Of a DNA stretch of 44,707 bases, positions 1 to 9,043 are shown piece by piece; the stretch's first letter is position 1, and each line of letters starts with the position of its first letter. The translations under genes and the position numbers were made by a program. The notes under the pieces were generated by a model that was given only the letters and a program-made list of their open reading frames with translations, was not told where the DNA came from and did no database searches. The stretch spans positions 1-44,707 of the forward strand of contig CAMTPH010000012.1 of NCBI GenBank assembly GCA_947074345.1, read 5' to 3'. This DNA comes from an uncultured Bacteroides sp. GTDB taxonomy: Bacteria; Bacteroidota; Bacteroidia; Bacteroidales; Bacteroidaceae.

Positions 1-1363
1 AAATGACCCATGACATTAATTGTTTACCGTCAACGGTTGTTGTCCAACGCTCTTTTACTTCACCTATCTTTATTTGGTCGAAAATATGATCGTTCTCGTG
101 TGTTAATTGTTGAATACCATAATTGTTTGATGGGTCGATAATGAATATATCTTCCGCTTTTCTCATAGAACGGCGAATGCATAATATCTTATTACCAATC
201 ATTGATGGATGAACATAATCATAATCTCCTTCGGTAATTTGTACGTATTCACCTTTCAAATTCATATTGAATAGTAAAGTGCGGCCATGCCATACAGAAG
301 TGAAATAGATTGTTTGTGTGGTATTATCCCAACAGAACTCAGCAACATCTTGGTCAAAATTCACTGTTAGATCTGTTTTCTTTTTGGTTGCTAAATCCAT
401 TAAATATAAACGATTCTTATCACTTTCGTATCCATCATGTTCCATGCTTAACCACGCCATGTATTTGCCGTCGTTCGTAAAACGTGGATTCATGTCATAC
501 CCCATATTCTGATCTGGATCGCCTGGAAGCTTACATAAATTTACTTCTGTTTTATTATCAATATTATAAAGATATATATCAGAATCGGTAGACAATGTAT
601 AAGCCGTACCTGCTTTCTTTTTACATGAATAAGCTATATTCTTACTGTCTGGAGTCCATGATAACTCTTCAATTCCGCCGAAAGGCAAAAGTGGAGATTC
701 AAATTTAGTGCCTTCCAATATATCGGTAGCTGTAGATATTACATTGCCATCGTATGAAGCATAAAATGGATGAGGAACTGTTTCAAGCCAATGATCCCAA
801 TGTTTATACATCAAGTCATTTGCCATCATTGCGGTTGTTTTAGGTAAATCTTTATATAAATCATCAGGATGATATATATATGGTGCTTGAGAGATAAATA
901 AAACATTTAGACTATCTGGTGAAAACAGAAAGCTTTCTATGTCTTTGTCGAATGATGATATCTTTTTTCTGTCAGTACCATCAGGGTTCATTGTCCAGAT
1001 TTCTTTTTTGTTAGTAACATCACTAATAAAAGCAATCTTATTTCCATTTTCAATCCATTGTGGATTATTCTCATCCGATGCATCATTCGTAAGCAGCGTG
1101 TCATTCGTTCCATTTTTATCCATGATCCGAATTACATTACGTCCACGATTTTCTTCGATACTAAAGTAAGTTACAACGTATACAATCTTTTCTCCATCGG
1201 GAGAAGATGTACAAGAGTTTATATGCCCCATAGCCCACATTACTTCTAATGTGAGAATACCATCTGTAATTTTCAAATCATTTCTTCCAATTATAGACTT
1301 TGATTTAGTTTCTGAACTTCTTTGATCATCATCAGAAGCACTAGTTTTTAATTTAATTGTCAT
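1..1363 (-). CDS. S9 family peptidase, N-terminal part (cut by left window edge)
   Basis: The open frame runs from the ATG at 1361-1363 leftwards off the window, giving 454 visible codons without a stop. It covers the beta-propeller and the linker that leads into the alpha/beta-hydrolase domain. The catalytic Ser, Asp and His lie outside the window and cannot be checked. It is clearly a paralogue of the three complete peptidases at 4890-11137: it shares the LPFGGIE segment, the YKHWD..LETVPHPFYAS segment and the MEHDGYESDKNRLYLMDL segment. The N-terminus is hydrophilic with no signal peptide, so a cytoplasmic peptidase acting on imported oligopeptides is likely. It has the same strand as the antiporter gene upstream, but 376 bases separate them, so co-transcription is uncertain. 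Confidence 0.88.
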   Translation of the reverse strand, partial: MTIKLKTSASDDDQRSSETKSKSIIGRNDLKITDGILTLEVMWAMGHINSCTSSPDGEKIVYVVTYFSIEENRGRNVIRIMDKNGTNDTLLTNDASDENNPQWIENGNKIAFISDVTNKKEIWTMNPDGTDRKKISSFDKDIESFLFSPDSLNVLFISQAPYIYHPDDLYKDLPKTTAMMANDLMYKHWDHWLETVPHPFYASYDGNVISTATDILEGTKFESPLLPFGGIEELSWTPDSKNIAYSCKKKAGTAYTLSTDSDIYLYNIDNKTEVNLCKLPGDPDQNMGYDMNPRFTNDGKYMAWLSMEHDGYESDKNRLYLMDLATKKKTDLTVNFDQDVAEFCWDNTTQTIYFTSVWHGRTLLFNMNLKGEYVQITEGDYDYVHPSMIGNKILCIRRSMRKAEDIFIIDPSNNYGIQQLTHENDHIFDQIKIGEVKERWTTTVDGKQLMSWVI

Positions 1364-1739
1364 AACATCAAGTATTATTTATAAAGTCATCTGTATTTTA
1401 ATTTATCAGCTTAGAGAATAATGCTTCAATCTTGTCTTCTTTCATATTATAAACTATTGTTGAGGCTTTACTCCTAGACAATTATATGGAAAATACTAAT
1501 GGCAGAACTGTAAGTTATTTTACTTATTCAAGGACTGAACAATCATGCTATTAAATTGTTCAGACTCCATTTTCTATCAAAAAAAGAGTTCTATGACCAA
1601 TTATATTCGAATAATAAACCTTTCATGTATCTATTGAATCCTTATTTGCTCTCCTATAAGTATCACAATATTGTAATGGAGAAGAATATTAAACGTAAGA
1701 ATAAAAGTGGATGATTTTTTGTTCTTTGTTATGTATATG
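1364..1739. other. Intergenic stretch with one inverted repeat
   Basis: AT-rich with no credible gene. The only clear structure is an 8-bp inverted repeat, CTGAACAA (1535-1542) and TTGTTCAG (1556-1563), with a 13-base loop. It lacks a strong T tract on either strand, so it is a weak terminator candidate at best for the antiporter gene, or an operator for the peptidase gene. Confidence 0.4.
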
Positions 1740-3170
1740 CTAGAATTCAGATATTCCCATTACCAACAATACTATGGAAATCACTGTGAATAGTAACAAT
1801 AATGCAGCTATCCATTTTTCGTAAGTTTGAAATGCTTTTTCTCCTGGTTGAATATTTTCTTTTCGTGCTTTGTAGAATACAAATATTCCAGGTGTATAAA
1901 ATATGGTGCACAACATAAATAATATTAAACCACCGGCATAAATTAGCCAGAAACAGAAAATAGAGGTAACTATTCCTACAAAGCGGAAATAATATTTCTG
2001 GCGCGTTGATGTATATGGTAGTGATTTTGAATCATAGGTTGCTTTCCAAAGATAGAGCCCGCAAAAAAGATATGGAGGTAATATTGTGATGCTAGTCATA
2101 TCTAGAGCAGCCATATATATTGATTTAGAGAAGGTAACCAATATAATGAATATTTGCATTAATAAACTTGAAACAAACAATCCAAAGAGTGGGGAGTTGT
2201 TTTTGGTTACTTTCATGAATTGTTTGGGAAGGATTTTAACTTGTGCTGCTGTAAAAGGAACTTGTGCACATAATAAGGTCCATGATATCCAACAAGTTAA
2301 TACCGCTATAATAACACACACTATGACAATATAATAGGCCCAATCGCCTGCAACACTTTTAAGAACATATGCTATCGAAGGGTCTTCAAGTTTTGATAAT
2401 TGGGCTTGATGCATTAAACCATAACTTAATATACTAACTGCTGAGTATAGTATTAATGAAAGAAAGAAACCAATCATTCCGGATCGGCTTACATCTTTGG
2501 CCCTCTTTGCACGATTTGACATGACAATTGCCCCTTCTATACCCATAAAGCAGAATATATTTACAAGCATGGTACTTTTAATTTGCTTAGCCATGGTCCC
2601 TAAGTCTGGGTTTGTGCCCCAAAAATCGAACTCAAACGTTCCCATCTTAAAAAAGACGATTAATAAAACAACAACTAATATTAATGAAGCAAACTTAAAA
2701 ATAGTAACAATAGTGTTTAGCGTGACAGCAGTTTTTACTCCTAGTGAAATAATAAAAAACATAATCCAAATAAATACTGAACTAAAAATTACTGTAGGCC
2801 ATGTCTTTAAGAATAAAGGGAAAAAAGCACCAAATGAGTTACTGAGCATAATAGATAATAATACATTGCCAACAACTACACATAGCCAATAACTCCAAGC
2901 AATATTAAAACCAACATAATTGCCAAATCCTTCGAGAGCATATTGATATATACCAGCATTTAAATCAGGGCGATAAGTTGCTAAAATTTTAAATGTTAGA
3001 ACAAGAAAGAATACTCCAATCCCGACTATAATCCATGATAGTATAGCTGCTCCCACTCCTGCGCCAACAGCTATGTTCTGGGCTATATTGAAGATTCCTC
3101 CTCCTATCATAGACCCTAAAACTAAACCGGTAAGGCCTAGTAATCCTAACTTATCATTTGTATTTGCCAT
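1740..3170 (-). CDS. APC-superfamily amino-acid antiporter, ArcD/APA type
   Basis: A 476-residue integral membrane protein with about 12 hydrophobic helices. Helix 1 carries the glycine-rich APC motif GSMIGGGIFN (about residues 19-28). The following segment (LATYRPDLNAGIYQYALEGFG) and the FMGIEGA segment near residue 210 match the basic amino-acid/polyamine antiporter family (arginine:ornithine ArcD and relatives) better than GadC. Family members exchange an amino acid for its decarboxylated or deiminated product. The only decarboxylase in the window is glutamate decarboxylase (16399-17832), so glutamate/GABA exchange is a possible but unproven role; arginine/ornithine or lysine/cadaverine exchange is the family default. 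It is transcribed away from the MFS gene at 3430. A TAnnTTTG-type box on the minus strand (3353-3360) may be its promoter. Confidence 0.87.
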   Translation of the reverse strand: MANTNDKLGLLGLTGLVLGSMIGGGIFNIAQNIAVGAGVGAAILSWIIVGIGVFFLVLTFKILATYRPDLNAGIYQYALEGFGNYVGFNIAWSYWLCVVVGNVLLSIMLSNSFGAFFPLFLKTWPTVIFSSVFIWIMFFIISLGVKTAVTLNTIVTIFKFASLILVVVLLIVFFKMGTFEFDFWGTNPDLGTMAKQIKSTMLVNIFCFMGIEGAIVMSNRAKRAKDVSRSGMIGFFLSLILYSAVSILSYGLMHQAQLSKLEDPSIAYVLKSVAGDWAYYIVIVCVIIAVLTCWISWTLLCAQVPFTAAQVKILPKQFMKVTKNNSPLFGLFVSSLLMQIFIILVTFSKSIYMAALDMTSITILPPYLFCGLYLWKATYDSKSLPYTSTRQKYYFRFVGIVTSIFCFWLIYAGGLILFMLCTIFYTPGIFVFYKARKENIQPGEKAFQTYEKWIAALLLLFTVISIVLLVMGISEF

Positions 3171-3429
3171 GGCAGTTATTATCTGTAATCATCATTAAGG
3201 ATAAAGTTAAAGTGATAATTCATTGGTGTTTTCTTTAAACAATTATAAATAATGATTGTTTGATTTTTGTAATATTTGATAACTAGTAGGAAAGTTAACA
3301 GATTACTTGCGTTGTTTTATGATGATGTGATTACTGTTATATCAAACTTATTATTCCAATTATTATAGACTAATTACTATTCTATTTTTATTATAGCTTA
3401 ATAGAAATAGAATATAAAATAAATATATT

Positions 3430-4806
3430 ATGGGAATTCAGAATGGTAAAGGAGCGATGATTCCTTTCATTACAGTATTTGTAGTATATTGGATATATAT
3501 TATGAATAGTTTACCCGGATTGGCTGTTGCACCATTGTTAGGTGATTTAAATTCAGTCTTTCCTCATGCATCCGACCTTTCAATTCAGATGCTGAACTTT
3601 ATCCCTTCGTTGCTGTGTATACCTTTTATTCTTTTTGGAGGTCAACTTGCAGCAAAATATAACAACTTGATGTTGCTTTATATTGGGAATATTGTATTCT
3701 TCGCCAGTGGACTTTTGATGTTATTTAGTACTGAACTTTGGCAATTAATCTTGCTTAGTGCACTTTTAGGAGCAGGTTCTGGTATAATGCTTCCTCTTTC
3801 TCAAGGGTTTATTGGACAGTTATTTTATGGCAAAGCTAGAACCAAACAATTTGGTATATCTTTGACGATAACTAATGTGGTATTAATTGGTACAAATCTA
3901 TTTGTTGGGTATATGGGTGAAACCAATTGGAAATTACCATTCTGTGTTTATCTTACACCAATTGTGCCTCTTTTCTTAATTCCTTTCTTGAAAAAGTATG
4001 TATTAGTTCATCCACCTAAAGAGGTAAAAGGACAACCAAAGATTAACCAATATAAGAATATAAATATACCTGTGATGATCCGTTATTGTTTGTACATAGG
4101 TTTACTTCAATTTCTTACTATGGTATTGAGTATTGATATGGGCTTTCTTGTAGAAGAGTTTCATGAAAAGAGCGGAATCGCGGGTGACATTATTTCTATA
4201 GGAATGTTATCTATAGCTCTTGCTGGTTTATGTGTAGGATTCTTTGTTAAAATCCTTAAGAAGGGTATTCTGGAACTTTGCGTTCTAGCTATTGCTTTAG
4301 GTTTTACGTTGATTACTTATGCACCTAACCTTTGGATTGTTACTATTGGGTTAGTATTTGGTATGTTCTTTTATGGTATTTGTAATCCTTACGCCACAGA
4401 TAAAGCTTCTAAAGCAGCTATGGGGCCTGCTGCAATCACTATTACTATGATGTGGGTTTTACTCGTAGTAAATATTGTTTCTGTTGTGGCTCCATTCATA
4501 ATTGCTTGGGTGAAGAAGTTATTCCATGAACCATCGGATTATCATCAGTTTGCATTCTTATTTATGGCTGTTGTTGCTTATGCATCTGCTTTAATGATAT
4601 TTGTAAGAAGAATTATTGTTGAGAGAAAAGCTAAGAATAATCCAGTTTTGGCTACAGCTCCTATTGCAAACGGAACAAGTACTACTGTAGATGCTACCAC
4701 TTCCACTACAACCACACCTGCATCTACATCTGCTCCAACAGGAAATGTTAACTCGAGTAGTTCAGAGAGTAATACAACCAATAATGAATCAGAAAAATCA
4801 TCATAA
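3430..4806 (+). CDS. MFS transporter with Ser/Thr-rich C-terminal tail
   Basis: A 458-residue major facilitator with about 12 membrane helices and a central loop around residues 195-215. It is a paralogue of the MFS proteins at 13813 and 15107: all three start with a helix containing SLPGLA or NLPGLA, followed by a conserved D(L)xIQ(M/L)L segment and a (F/S)GG/SGK loop where the usual MFS motif A would be. The substrate is unknown; from context it could be a peptide, glutamine or GABA carrier. The last ~50 residues (about 408-458) are almost only Thr, Ser, Asn and Ala, predicted cytoplasmic and disordered; the two paralogues lack this tail. The gene ends 26 bases before a strong bidirectional terminator shared with the tandem peptidases. 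Confidence 0.88.
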   Translation: MGIQNGKGAMIPFITVFVVYWIYIMNSLPGLAVAPLLGDLNSVFPHASDLSIQMLNFIPSLLCIPFILFGGQLAAKYNNLMLLYIGNIVFFASGLLMLFSTELWQLILLSALLGAGSGIMLPLSQGFIGQLFYGKARTKQFGISLTITNVVLIGTNLFVGYMGETNWKLPFCVYLTPIVPLFLIPFLKKYVLVHPPKEVKGQPKINQYKNINIPVMIRYCLYIGLLQFLTMVLSIDMGFLVEEFHEKSGIAGDIISIGMLSIALAGLCVGFFVKILKKGILELCVLAIALGFTLITYAPNLWIVTIGLVFGMFFYGICNPYATDKASKAAMGPAAITITMMWVLLVVNIVSVVAPFIIAWVKKLFHEPSDYHQFAFLFMAVVAYASALMIFVRRIIVERKAKNNPVLATAPIANGTSTTVDATTSTTTTPASTSAPTGNVNSSSSESNTTNNESEKSS

Positions 4807-4832
4807 TATGAAATAATATTTCATTAATTGAA

Positions 4833-4878
4833 ATCATAAAAATAGCCCTCAATATTTGTTGAGGGCTATTTTTATGAT
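4833..4878. terminator. Bidirectional terminator between MFS and peptidase genes
   Basis: A perfect 20-bp inverted repeat (arms 4833-4852 and 4859-4878) with a 6-base loop. It contains GC-rich AGCCCTC flanked by A and T tracts on both sides. It sits between two convergent stop codons and can serve both strands. Confidence 0.9.
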
Positions 4879-4889
4879 ATTTCTGTTAG

Positions 4890-6971
4890 CTATTTAAGAT
4901 ATTTCGCTAACCAGTCCATGAATACACGATTCCATAATACTGAGTTCTGTGGTTTATTAACCCAATGACATTCATCTGGGAAATATAGATGTTCTGCATC
5001 TATACCTCTAAGACGTGCAGCACCAAACGCACCTTGCCCTTGCGATACAGGAATACGATAATCCATATCACTGTGTATACAAAGTATTGGTGCATCCCAT
5101 TTATCGACAAACAAATGTGGTGAGTTTGAGTATGTACGTTGCGCAGCAGGACTTTTATCCCAATATGGGCCTTTGTTATCCCAATTAGCGAACCACATTT
5201 CATCTGTTTCAATATACTGTGCACCTATATTAAACACACCATCATGAGCAATGAATACTTTAAAACGTTTTTCATGATGTCCAGCCATCCAATAAGTTGA
5301 ATAACCACCAAAACTAGCACCAACACAAGCTAAACGATCTTTATCGATATATGGTTCTGTAGCTAGATCATCAATAGCAGATAGTAAATCAGACATACAT
5401 AATCCGCCATAATCACCACTTACTTCTTCTACCCATTTTCGTCCAAAGCCAGGACAACCTCGTCTGTTAGGCATAATCATAACATACCCGGGAACTGTCA
5501 TTAACGTGAAATTCCAACGGTAACTCCACACTTGACTACAAGCTTCTTGTGGCCCACCCATACACATTAATATTGCTGGATATTTTTTGTTGGGATCGAA
5601 ATCAGGTGGGAATAATACCCATGACATGACCTCTTTACCGTCTACTGTATCTGTCCAACGTTCTTCTACTTTACCTAGTTTTATCTTATTGAAGATATGT
5701 TCGTTTTCATGTGTTAATCTAGATACTGCATAGTCATTTAATGGATCTATGATGTATATATCATCACAGTCTGTCAACGATCTACGGATGGCTAATATCT
5801 TATCATCTAACATAGAAATATTAATATAATCATAATTTCCTTGTGTTATTTGAGTCATTTCGCCTTGCTTGTCGATAAGGTGAACCATTGTTCGTCCATG
5901 CCAAACCGCAGTGAAATACATTTTTCCATCAGGAGCCCAACAGAACTCGTTTACATCTGCATCAAATGTTGTAGTGAGATCTGTTTTCTTTTTGGTTTCT
6001 AAATCCATCAGATATAAACGATTCTTATCGCTTTCATATCCATCGTGTTCCATGCTTAACCAAGCGATATATTTGCCGCATGGCGAGAAACGAGGATTGA
6101 TATCATATCCTAAATTGCGATCAGGATCACCTTCTATCTTACAGATATTAATTTCTTCTTTGGTTTCTGTATTGAAGATATATATATCTGAATCGGTTGA
6201 TAAAGCATATTCCAAACCAATTTTCTTTTTGCAGGTATAAGCTATGCACTTAGAGTCAGGACTCCAGGTAAGTTGTTCAATTCCGCCAAAAGGAAGTAAT
6301 GGTGATTCATAGCGTGTATCTTCTAAGATATCAACTGCATCACCTACTTTATCTCCATCAAAAGAAGCATAAAATGGATGAGGAACAGTCTCTTGCCATC
6401 TATCCCAATGCTTATACATTAAATCATCAGCCATCAAACCTGTTGTCTTTGCTAAGTTCTCATACAAATCATCAGGATGATAAGAATAAGCGACTTGTGA
6501 AATAAACAATACCTTGCTTCCATCAGGCGAAAATAAGAAACTATCAATATCCTTTTTAAACTGAGATAGCTGTTTTCGTTCACTACCGTCCGGATTCATT
6601 TCCCATATTTGGTTACTTCCACTTTCGTCACTCAAAAATGCAATCTTGCTTCCTGATTTTATCCATTGGGGATTGCTTTCATTGTTTGCACTATTTGTTA
6701 TCAACAAATCATTCTCTCCATTTATATCCATACAATGAAGAACTGTATGATTCTTATTCTCTTTCAAACAGGTATAGCTAACCTGATAGATTATTTTTCC
6801 CATTTTAGGACATGCAGCATAAGCTGAAATTCGTCCCATTGACCACATAATTTCCGGTGTATAAACACCATCGATTATTTCAGGATTATGCTTGCCAATA
6901 ATAGGCTTTTGTTCGCTTTGCTCTTTTGGTTGTACCTGTTCATCGGCAACCATCTTTGAAGTATATGACAT
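4890..6971 (-). CDS. S9 family peptidase (prolyl oligopeptidase/acylaminoacyl-peptidase type), copy 1
   Basis: 693 residues: a hydrophilic 45-residue N-terminus, a WD/PD40-like beta-propeller (about 45-430), then the alpha/beta-hydrolase peptidase domain (about 440-693). The nucleophile is Ser553 in GASFGGYS, with Asp637 in HSDMDYRIP and His669 in DECHWV, so the triad is intact. There is no signal peptide, unlike many Bacteroidales S9 enzymes that are periplasmic, so the enzyme is probably cytosolic and trims imported peptides. I do not see the Glu-Glu motif of dipeptidyl peptidase IV, so oligopeptidase or acylaminoacyl-peptidase activity is more likely; cleavage preference is unknown. It is the last gene of a three-gene operon: the upstream paralogue's stop is 12 bases from this start. 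Transcription ends at the 20-bp stem at 4833-4878. Confidence 0.93.
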   Translation of the reverse strand: MSYTSKMVADEQVQPKEQSEQKPIIGKHNPEIIDGVYTPEIMWSMGRISAYAACPKMGKIIYQVSYTCLKENKNHTVLHCMDINGENDLLITNSANNESNPQWIKSGSKIAFLSDESGSNQIWEMNPDGSERKQLSQFKKDIDSFLFSPDGSKVLFISQVAYSYHPDDLYENLAKTTGLMADDLMYKHWDRWQETVPHPFYASFDGDKVGDAVDILEDTRYESPLLPFGGIEQLTWSPDSKCIAYTCKKKIGLEYALSTDSDIYIFNTETKEEINICKIEGDPDRNLGYDINPRFSPCGKYIAWLSMEHDGYESDKNRLYLMDLETKKKTDLTTTFDADVNEFCWAPDGKMYFTAVWHGRTMVHLIDKQGEMTQITQGNYDYINISMLDDKILAIRRSLTDCDDIYIIDPLNDYAVSRLTHENEHIFNKIKLGKVEERWTDTVDGKEVMSWVLFPPDFDPNKKYPAILMCMGGPQEACSQVWSYRWNFTLMTVPGYVMIMPNRRGCPGFGRKWVEEVSGDYGGLCMSDLLSAIDDLATEPYIDKDRLACVGASFGGYSTYWMAGHHEKRFKVFIAHDGVFNIGAQYIETDEMWFANWDNKGPYWDKSPAAQRTYSNSPHLFVDKWDAPILCIHSDMDYRIPVSQGQGAFGAARLRGIDAEHLYFPDECHWVNKPQNSVLWNRVFMDWLAKYLK

Positions 6972-6983
6972 AATCTATAATTT

Positions 6984-9023
6984 TTATTTTAAGAATTTAT
7001 CTAACCATTTGATGAACATTCTATTCCATAAGATTGAATTTTGAGGATGATTAACAAAATGACATTCATCCGGATAGAATAGTAATTGAGCCTCTATTCC
7101 TCTTAAGCGTGCACATGCAAAGGCTGATTGTCCTTGAGATAGAAGAATTCTATAATCTTTATCACTGTGTACACAAAGAATAGGTGTATCCCATTTATCG
7201 ACAAATAGATGGGGTGAATTTGCATATGAGTTCTGCGCTACTTTATTGTCCTTATCCCAATAATTTCCACCAAAATCCCAATCTACAAACCACATCTCTT
7301 CGGTAGTTAAGAACATTTCAGGGAAGTTGAAAATACCATCATGAGCCAAGAATGTTTTAAAACGCTTTTCGTGATGTGCAGCAAGCCAATAAACGGAATA
7401 ACCCCCAAAGCTTGCACCTACACAACCTAACTTGTCTTTATTGACATATGATTCTGTTGCCAAATCATCAATGGCTGCAAAATAATCTTGCATACACAGT
7501 CCACCATAATCTTTGCTTACCTCAGCTTTCCATTCTTGTCCAAAACCAGGGCATCCTCTGCGATTAGGCATAATCATTATATAACCTTGGGAAGCAAAAA
7601 ATGCAAAGTTCCAACGATAACTCCAAACCTGACTACAAGCTTCTTGTGGTCCACCCATACACATCAACAAAGCCGGATATTTCTTATTTGGATCGAATCC
7701 TGCAGGATATAATACCCATGACATTAGTTCTTTGCCATCCACTGTTTTTGTCCATCTTTCTTCAACCTTACCTAATTCGAATTGATTAAATATGTCTTTG
7801 TTTTCGTGGGTTAACTGTAATATGCCATTGTTGTTATTGGTATCAATTCTATATAAATCATCGCATACGGTTAATGAACGTCGGATAGTATATATAAAAT
7901 CATCAATAGCTGAGATTGAGATATAGTCATAATCTCCTTCGGTAATTTGAGTGATAGTTCCATCTAATGTAATATGATAAATCATGGTTCTTCCATGCCA
8001 TACCGATGCAAAGTATAAACCACCGCCTTTAGGAACCCAGCAAAACTCATTTATATCTGCATCAAAATCTTTTGTGAGATCAGTTTTCTTTTTGGTTTCT
8101 AAATCCATCAGGTATAAACGATTCTTATCACTTTCATATCCATCATGTTCCATGCTCAACCAAGCCATGTATTTTCCACAAGGTGAGTAGAGTGGATTTA
8201 TATCATAACCCATATTTTGGTCAGGATCGTCAGGGAGTTTACACAAGTTTATTTCTTGTTGAGTCTTTAAGTCATACAAGAAGATATCAGAATCAGTCGA
8301 TAGGGCATAAGCTGTACCAGCCTTTTTCTTACATGTGTAGGCAATAGTATTAGAGTCTATGCTCCATGTTAACTGTTCTATGCCTCCAAATGGCAATAAT
8401 GGCGATTCAAAACGTGTACCTGCAAGTATATCGGTTGCATTTCCCATTTTATCTCCATCAAACGATGCATAAAATGGGTGTGGGACAGTTTTTAACCATT
8501 TATCCCAATGTTTATACATTAGGTCGTTAGCCATTAATCCTGTTGTTTTATCAAGATCTTTATATAAGTTTTCAGGCTTATAGATATAATCTACCTGCGA
8601 AACAAATAAAATCCAATTGTTGTCGGGCGAGAACTTGAAACTATCTATATCTTTTTCAAAATCCGATAACTGTTTACGTTCAGTACCATCTGGATTCATC
8701 TCCCAAATTTGATTTTTACCACTAGCATTGCTTAAAAAAGCTATTTTAGTTCCATTCTTAATCCATAGCGGAGATGTTTCATCATTGGCTGTATCTGTTA
8801 GTAATGTGTCGTTGCTACCATCACTATTCATTATATGCAATACAGTATGACCTTTATTCTCGTCAATACAAAAATAGGTAACCATATAGGCTATTTTCGT
8901 ATTGTCTGGAGAAACAGAGTAAGCTTCAATACGCCCCATAGACCAAAAAACTTCTGGGGTAAACTTTCCATCTTTTACAATAATAGTCTGCTTGCCTATT
9001 ATTTTATTTTTTTCTTCTTCCAT
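6984..9023 (-). CDS. S9 family peptidase, copy 2
   Basis: 679 residues with the same layout as its neighbours: propeller about 30-415, catalytic domain about 425-679. Ser538 lies in GASFGGYS, Asp623 in HSDKDYRIL and His655 in DECHFV. The residue after YRI next to the catalytic Asp is Leu, where copy 1 has the Pro typical of the family, which hints at different substrate handling. The N-terminus has no signal peptide. It is the middle gene of the tandem array, with gaps of 20 and 12 bases to its neighbours. High similarity to copies 1 and 3 throughout indicates tandem duplication. Confidence 0.93.
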   Translation of the reverse strand: MEEEKNKIIGKQTIIVKDGKFTPEVFWSMGRIEAYSVSPDNTKIAYMVTYFCIDENKGHTVLHIMNSDGSNDTLLTDTANDETSPLWIKNGTKIAFLSNASGKNQIWEMNPDGTERKQLSDFEKDIDSFKFSPDNNWILFVSQVDYIYKPENLYKDLDKTTGLMANDLMYKHWDKWLKTVPHPFYASFDGDKMGNATDILAGTRFESPLLPFGGIEQLTWSIDSNTIAYTCKKKAGTAYALSTDSDIFLYDLKTQQEINLCKLPDDPDQNMGYDINPLYSPCGKYMAWLSMEHDGYESDKNRLYLMDLETKKKTDLTKDFDADINEFCWVPKGGGLYFASVWHGRTMIYHITLDGTITQITEGDYDYISISAIDDFIYTIRRSLTVCDDLYRIDTNNNNGILQLTHENKDIFNQFELGKVEERWTKTVDGKELMSWVLYPAGFDPNKKYPALLMCMGGPQEACSQVWSYRWNFAFFASQGYIMIMPNRRGCPGFGQEWKAEVSKDYGGLCMQDYFAAIDDLATESYVNKDKLGCVGASFGGYSVYWLAAHHEKRFKTFLAHDGIFNFPEMFLTTEEMWFVDWDFGGNYWDKDNKVAQNSYANSPHLFVDKWDTPILCVHSDKDYRILLSQGQSAFACARLRGIEAQLLFYPDECHFVNHPQNSILWNRMFIKWLDKFLK

Positions 9024-9043
9024 AATGATTTTATTAAGTAAGG

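Noticed and set aside
2086-2892. Plus-strand open frames inside the antiporter gene
   Set aside because: They lie wholly within a strongly supported membrane-protein gene on the other strand and lack any recognisable domain or start signal.
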